Translations under genes and position numbers: made by a program
Source of the DNA: Patescibacteria group bacterium
GTDB lineage: Bacteria; Patescibacteriota; Minisyncoccia; Phycocordibacterales; Phycocordibacteraceae
Reading direction: 5' to 3'
DNA: 8,020 nt
Assembly (NCBI GenBank): GCA_018823385.1
Contig: JAHJIK010000011.1
Coordinates: 1 to 8,020 of the forward strand
Notes under the pieces: generated by a model
Told to the model about the DNA's origin: nothing
Database searches by the model: none
Seen by the model: only the letters and a program-made list of their open reading frames with translations
Shown here: positions 5,315 to 8,020 of the stretch, in pieces
Numbering within the stretch: the stretch's first letter is position 1
How the letters are laid out: each line of letters opens with the position of its first letter

Positions 5315-5809
5315 CTATTGAAAACCAGCAACTCCAACTGGGTGCGCCAAGCAGTATTCCGAACCGTATTCAAATTTATAGCTAACAGAAATGGTTCCAT
5401 TGCTTGCGGTAAGTGTGTCGCGCGTACAATTAGTACTTCCCCCTTCACCTTCGTTCTCGTCAAGGAGATACACATTCCCCCATGGATCAAGGCTGATATT
5501 CTCGATTCCTTGAAATACGCCAGAGACGGTGGAGATATTAGTGAGCGCAGTTCTAAGTGCCACTATTTGATTTGTTTGACAGCGTGTACACCCACTTCCA
5601 GTTATTGAATACAGATAGGGCGAGTTACTTGAAAAACGTGCAGCTTCTGCGGCTTTCGCAATCGTAAGAATTTCCTGTTTTGCCTTTGCAGCCGCAGCAT
5701 TATTACGCGCTGTGTTGAGTGATGCCAACACAACTGCAGACAGTATCCCAATTATGGCAATCACTACCAGAAGCTCGATAAGGGTAAAACCTTTGGATGT
5801 CTGTTTCAT
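5315..5809 (-). CDS. Type IV pilin / GspG-like pseudopilin, copy B
   Basis: A 164-residue prepilin with leader MKQTSKG, cleavage predicted after Gly7, then FTLIELLVVIAIIG and the same helix as pilin A up to NTARN at residues 32-36. After that the two diverge: this copy has an Ala/Lys-rich helix (about 37-58), a CTRC pair (Cys74 and Cys77), and a C-terminal segment with DPWGNVYLLDENEGE (about 108-122). DPWGN is typical of GspG-type pseudopilins and related CPR pilins, and the acidic run could bind calcium as GspG does, which is inferred. Cys128 and Cys153 make four cysteines in all. The gene faces pilin A with only nine bases between stop codons, and lies 71 bases downstream of the surface-protein gene on the same strand. 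A TGGTAGAAT element seven bases before ATG suggests its own promoter. Confidence 0.93.
   Translation of the reverse strand: MKQTSKGFTLIELLVVIAIIGILSAVVLASLNTARNNAAAAKAKQEILTIAKAAEAARFSSNSPYLYSITGSGCTRCQTNQIVALRTALTNISTVSGVFQGIENISLDPWGNVYLLDENEGEGGSTNCTRDTLTASNGTISVSYKFEYGSEYCLAHPVGVAGFQ
5748..5791 (-). repeat. Right arm of the 44-bp perfect inverted repeat inside pilin B
   Basis: Exact reverse-complement copy of 4832-4875. The arms are 872 bases apart (4876-5747), enclosing both divergent C-terminal pilin coding regions and the 9-base gap between the stops. Confidence 0.95.
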
Positions 5810-5816
5810 TGCAATA

Positions 5817-5825
5817 ATTCTACCA
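5817..5825 (-). promoter_or_regulatory. Extended -10 promoter element for pilin B, probably leaderless
   Basis: On the minus strand TGG (5825-5823) precedes TAGAAT (5822-5817), a five-of-six match to TATAAT. Seven bases (5816-5810) then lead to ATG 5809-5807. There is no Shine-Dalgarno-like sequence in between. It lies in the 71-base gap after the surface-protein gene, so pilin B can be transcribed on its own as well as by read-through. Confidence 0.52.
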
Positions 5826-5880
5826 TTATCATCACTGCGCTATACGTTTCGCCCAATCTCCACTTCAACCTCGTGCATAC

Positions 5881-8020
5881 TTACCACCAACCAATACCCA
5901 CTGACTTCATCTGAGCACGAGTGAGTGGTCCAAAGTATCCAACTGCAGGAGTAATGCCGTTAGCTGTCTGGTACCGAGACAGGGCTGTTCTAGTGAGAGT
6001 ACCGAAATAGTCAGTTTCATTACCCCCTGAACCAACGCCGCTAGAAGTGAGCGCATACTTATTAGCATTAAGTAGCACCTGAAGCTGTCGCACGTCATCT
6101 CCCGTCATTAAATACTCTAGATCTCGCACCATTGTGATGTTTGTGCTCACTGGCACAGAAGTTGCCGCTACGGCTGATTCTGCAAATAGATGTGGCCATG
6201 CCGCCTTCAGTACAGCAGCCTCGGCAACCTTTCCAAGCGATATCAGATTTCGCACCTGACCCTGAATTGAGGTTCCTCTTTTAATTGAAGAACTGCCACC
6301 GGCGGTCACAGGCGGAGAACCGAAAATACCAAAGATAGAGAAATTTGGTGTTGTACACGTAATACTATTTCCTGCCATATCTAAACTGCAATCATCTAAT
6401 TCAAACCATGCGTCGTCGTGGTAGTGATACATAGAAAGCGTGCTCTCATCGATTCCATCGATATCCGTGTCTGTATACTCGTAGGTAATAGTGACGGGAG
6501 CATCGAATGAATCAAGCTCAACTTCGTCATCAACGATAGCCGTTACATCAAACACAATGCTAGCGGCCGTTGAAAGAGAGCCTGGCATACCAACTGCATC
6601 CAATACTCCTGTTGCCTCTTGTGAGCGAATTTGAATAACAACCGTAGAGGAGGTGGCGGTAAAGTTTTCTGGTGTTGAAACAGTAAGTGTTCTACCTGAC
6701 TGTGTCAGAGTACTGGTAGCCGTACCGCTTACCGTCACAGTAGTAGTCGTTGCTGCAGCGGGTGCACTGTTCCCTACACAGCCGAGTGTTGTAAAGAGAG
6801 CGCTCGTTGAAGTGGCGTAGTTAGCAAACGAATCGCCTGATACCGCCTTGTAGTTATAGGTAGTACAGCGTGTAAGACCTGTCAGTCCTTTGGAGTGACT
6901 AGTGACACGTGAACTAGTGTTGGTCTCACTAGTTGTAGAAGCATATGAAGAGCCAGTTGAGTACACCACTTTAGACGATCCAGCCTCCCCACTCGTCCAG
7001 GTAACGGTTGCTGTCGTTGTCGCAAGATCAGTTATGGTAACCGCACTTAGAACTGGCGCAGTGACATCTTCTGTCGTAAATGCCCATGTGCTTTCGTCAC
7101 TAATTCCATCGAAAATATTTTCACTAGCATCTTTAAAGGCTGTCGAAGGGATAAGGATGTAGTACTCAGTCCCCTCATCGAGCGTTGCATCGGGGTTGAG
7201 GGTAATACTCGTCGTACCGCCCCCTGTTACCTTTTCACTTGAAACATCGATTGCCTCCACTACGCTGTCATCACTTACCTTGTATATTGTGACGTTTCCA
7301 GTTCCCGCAGATACTGCCTTACTAAAGCCAATAACAAGATTTGCATTTACGCCAATTGAGGATGCGCCATTGAGCGGAGAAAGAGATGTTACCGCAGGCA
7401 CATCAGCGGTAACGACTGAGATGTTGGTTGCAACAACTGTTGGTAGATCACCCGGAGCTCCGTACTCAACCACGTATCCGAGCGTTGCACTACACGGTAA
7501 ATCGTTCCACTTTCCACTGGCAACATATGTCTCTGCGCAATCTTCTTCACCCGACTGGTTTGGCTCACCAGTATTCCACTGCGCATAATTTCCACCAACC
7601 GTACTGCCGCCACCAGTTCCCTGCCAGAATGTGGTACCAGCTTCTGGCCCCGTCGCCCACTTCCAAGTGCCTTCGACTGCAGAATCAGTTCCTCCAATCC
7701 ATCCGTCTCCTGTCAGTCGTCCTGACACGAACGTGTTTTCAGCAGAGGATGTAATGGTCGCAAGATATCCTGACGCTCCGTACGATGTCCGCGCTTCTGC
7801 CGCAGTCTTTGCAGCATTCCAGGTATAGCTTCCTGAAACAAACTGGTAGAGGTGATTGTTGTCAGTAAAGAAAATCTCACCGCGATTTACCAGCGATACC
7901 TCAAGCGTGTCGGTACCTGTTGATGCCCGTGAGTAGGTCAATGTCGAAAGTGCAGCATTGATGTTAGCAACGGTACCGCTGAAGTAGATGGTTGAACCTG
8001 AACTGGCGCCATCAAAGGTA
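5881..8020 (-). CDS. Large secreted surface protein with C-type lectin, Ig/FN3-like and peptidoglycan-binding domains, 5' partial
   Basis: The frame is open to the window edge (first full codon ends at 8019), so the N-terminus and any signal peptide are missing; 712 residues are visible. In order: the end of a cadherin-like beta domain (VANINAALSTLTY, to about 7880); a C-type lectin domain at about 7459-7860 with WIGGTDSAVEGTW, the EPN calcium/sugar motif, WND and a Cys pair (codons near 7539 and 7494); an SbsA/Big_5 Ig-like domain (about 7066-7398, SPLNGASSIGVNANLVIGFS, WAFTT); an FN3-like domain (about 6784-7062); a beta-rich domain I cannot name (about 6319-6714, ending CTTPNFSIFGIFG); and a PG_binding_1 domain at about 5902-6138 (DDVRQLQVLLNAN, YFGPLTRAQM), then IGWW. 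EPN in C-type lectins usually marks mannose-type binding. The architecture fits a wall-anchored adhesin. The TTG at 7941 is not a credible start. Confidence 0.9.
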   Translation of the reverse strand, partial: TFDGASSGSTIYFSGTVANINAALSTLTYSRASTGTDTLEVSLVNRGEIFFTDNNHLYQFVSGSYTWNAAKTAAEARTSYGASGYLATITSSAENTFVSGRLTGDGWIGGTDSAVEGTWKWATGPEAGTTFWQGTGGGSTVGGNYAQWNTGEPNQSGEEDCAETYVASGKWNDLPCSATLGYVVEYGAPGDLPTVVATNISVVTADVPAVTSLSPLNGASSIGVNANLVIGFSKAVSAGTGNVTIYKVSDDSVVEAIDVSSEKVTGGGTTSITLNPDATLDEGTEYYILIPSTAFKDASENIFDGISDESTWAFTTEDVTAPVLSAVTITDLATTTATVTWTSGEAGSSKVVYSTGSSYASTTSETNTSSRVTSHSKGLTGLTRCTTYNYKAVSGDSFANYATSTSALFTTLGCVGNSAPAAATTTTVTVSGTATSTLTQSGRTLTVSTPENFTATSSTVVIQIRSQEATGVLDAVGMPGSLSTAASIVFDVTAIVDDEVELDSFDAPVTITYEYTDTDIDGIDESTLSMYHYHDDAWFELDDCSLDMAGNSITCTTPNFSIFGIFGSPPVTAGGSSSIKRGTSIQGQVRNLISLGKVAEAAVLKAAWPHLFAESAVAATSVPVSTNITMVRDLEYLMTGDDVRQLQVLLNANKYALTSSGVGSGGNETDYFGTLTRTALSRYQTANGITPAVGYFGPLTRAQMKSVGIGWW

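Noticed and set aside
6898..6933. Three ACTAGT sites at exact 15-base intervals in the surface gene
   Set aside because: They fall in a Ser/Thr-rich stretch (ACTAGT encodes Thr-Ser on the minus strand), and palindromy has no evident role. Likely coincidence of codon choice.
7196..7588. Plus-strand open frame of 130 codons opposite the surface protein
   Set aside because: It is antisense to the Ig-like and lectin domains, and the composition reflects the reversed Thr/Ser/Val codons. No domain or start signal.
1..8020. Mobile element, CRISPR array, tRNA or rRNA
   Set aside because: No transposase or integrase reading frame, no regularly spaced direct repeats and no tRNA-like cloverleaf or rRNA sequence was recognised. 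The only long repeat is the pilin inverted pair.

Overview
The window reads as a gene-dense piece of a Patescibacteria (Candidate Phyla Radiation) genome, most likely Parcubacteria-like. This is inferred from the pilin N-termini of the ...GILSAVVLASLNTARN type, a surface protein that ends in a YFGPLTRA-type peptidoglycan-binding domain, a small YGWGWYPATWQGW membrane protein, very short intergenic gaps, and genes that overlap by 1-4 bases. No RNA genes, IS elements or CRISPR arrays were seen. No stretch longer than 100 bases lacks a gene.

Layout. Bases 2-397 (+) hold the C-terminal part of a TVP38/TMEM64 (DedA-like) membrane protein. It meets tail to tail, with a 4-base overlap, a five-gene cluster on the minus strand that runs from 4720 down to 394. 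In transcription order the cluster encodes: a membrane-anchored M14 carboxypeptidase-like protein that has lost a zinc ligand and the catalytic glutamate; its tandem paralog with the full catalytic set; an MscS-type mechanosensitive channel; an 86-residue membrane protein; and a MerA/Lpd-like flavin disulfide oxidoreductase. Junctions are TAATG, a 38-base gap with a hairpin, ATGA, and TAA-T-ATG, so this is probably one operon of envelope functions.

A 93-base divergent region (4721-4813) separates this operon from a type IV pilin gene (4814-5305, +). A second pilin gene (5315-5809, -) points at the first with a 9-base gap. Their N-terminal coding regions form an exact 44-bp inverted repeat. 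Beyond lies the C-terminal part of a large secreted protein (5881-8020, -) with a cadherin-like end, a C-type lectin domain with an EPN motif, two Ig/FN3-like domains, a domain I cannot name and a peptidoglycan-binding domain.

Together the window encodes a cell-surface set: pili, a wall-anchored lectin-like adhesin, surface peptidases and a tension valve. That would fit a small episymbiont contacting another cell, which is inference. The most notable observations are the active/degenerate peptidase pair, the inverted pilin pair that could exchange C-terminal domains by inversion, and three extended -10 elements lying 6-7 bases before start codons, which suggests leaderless mRNAs.
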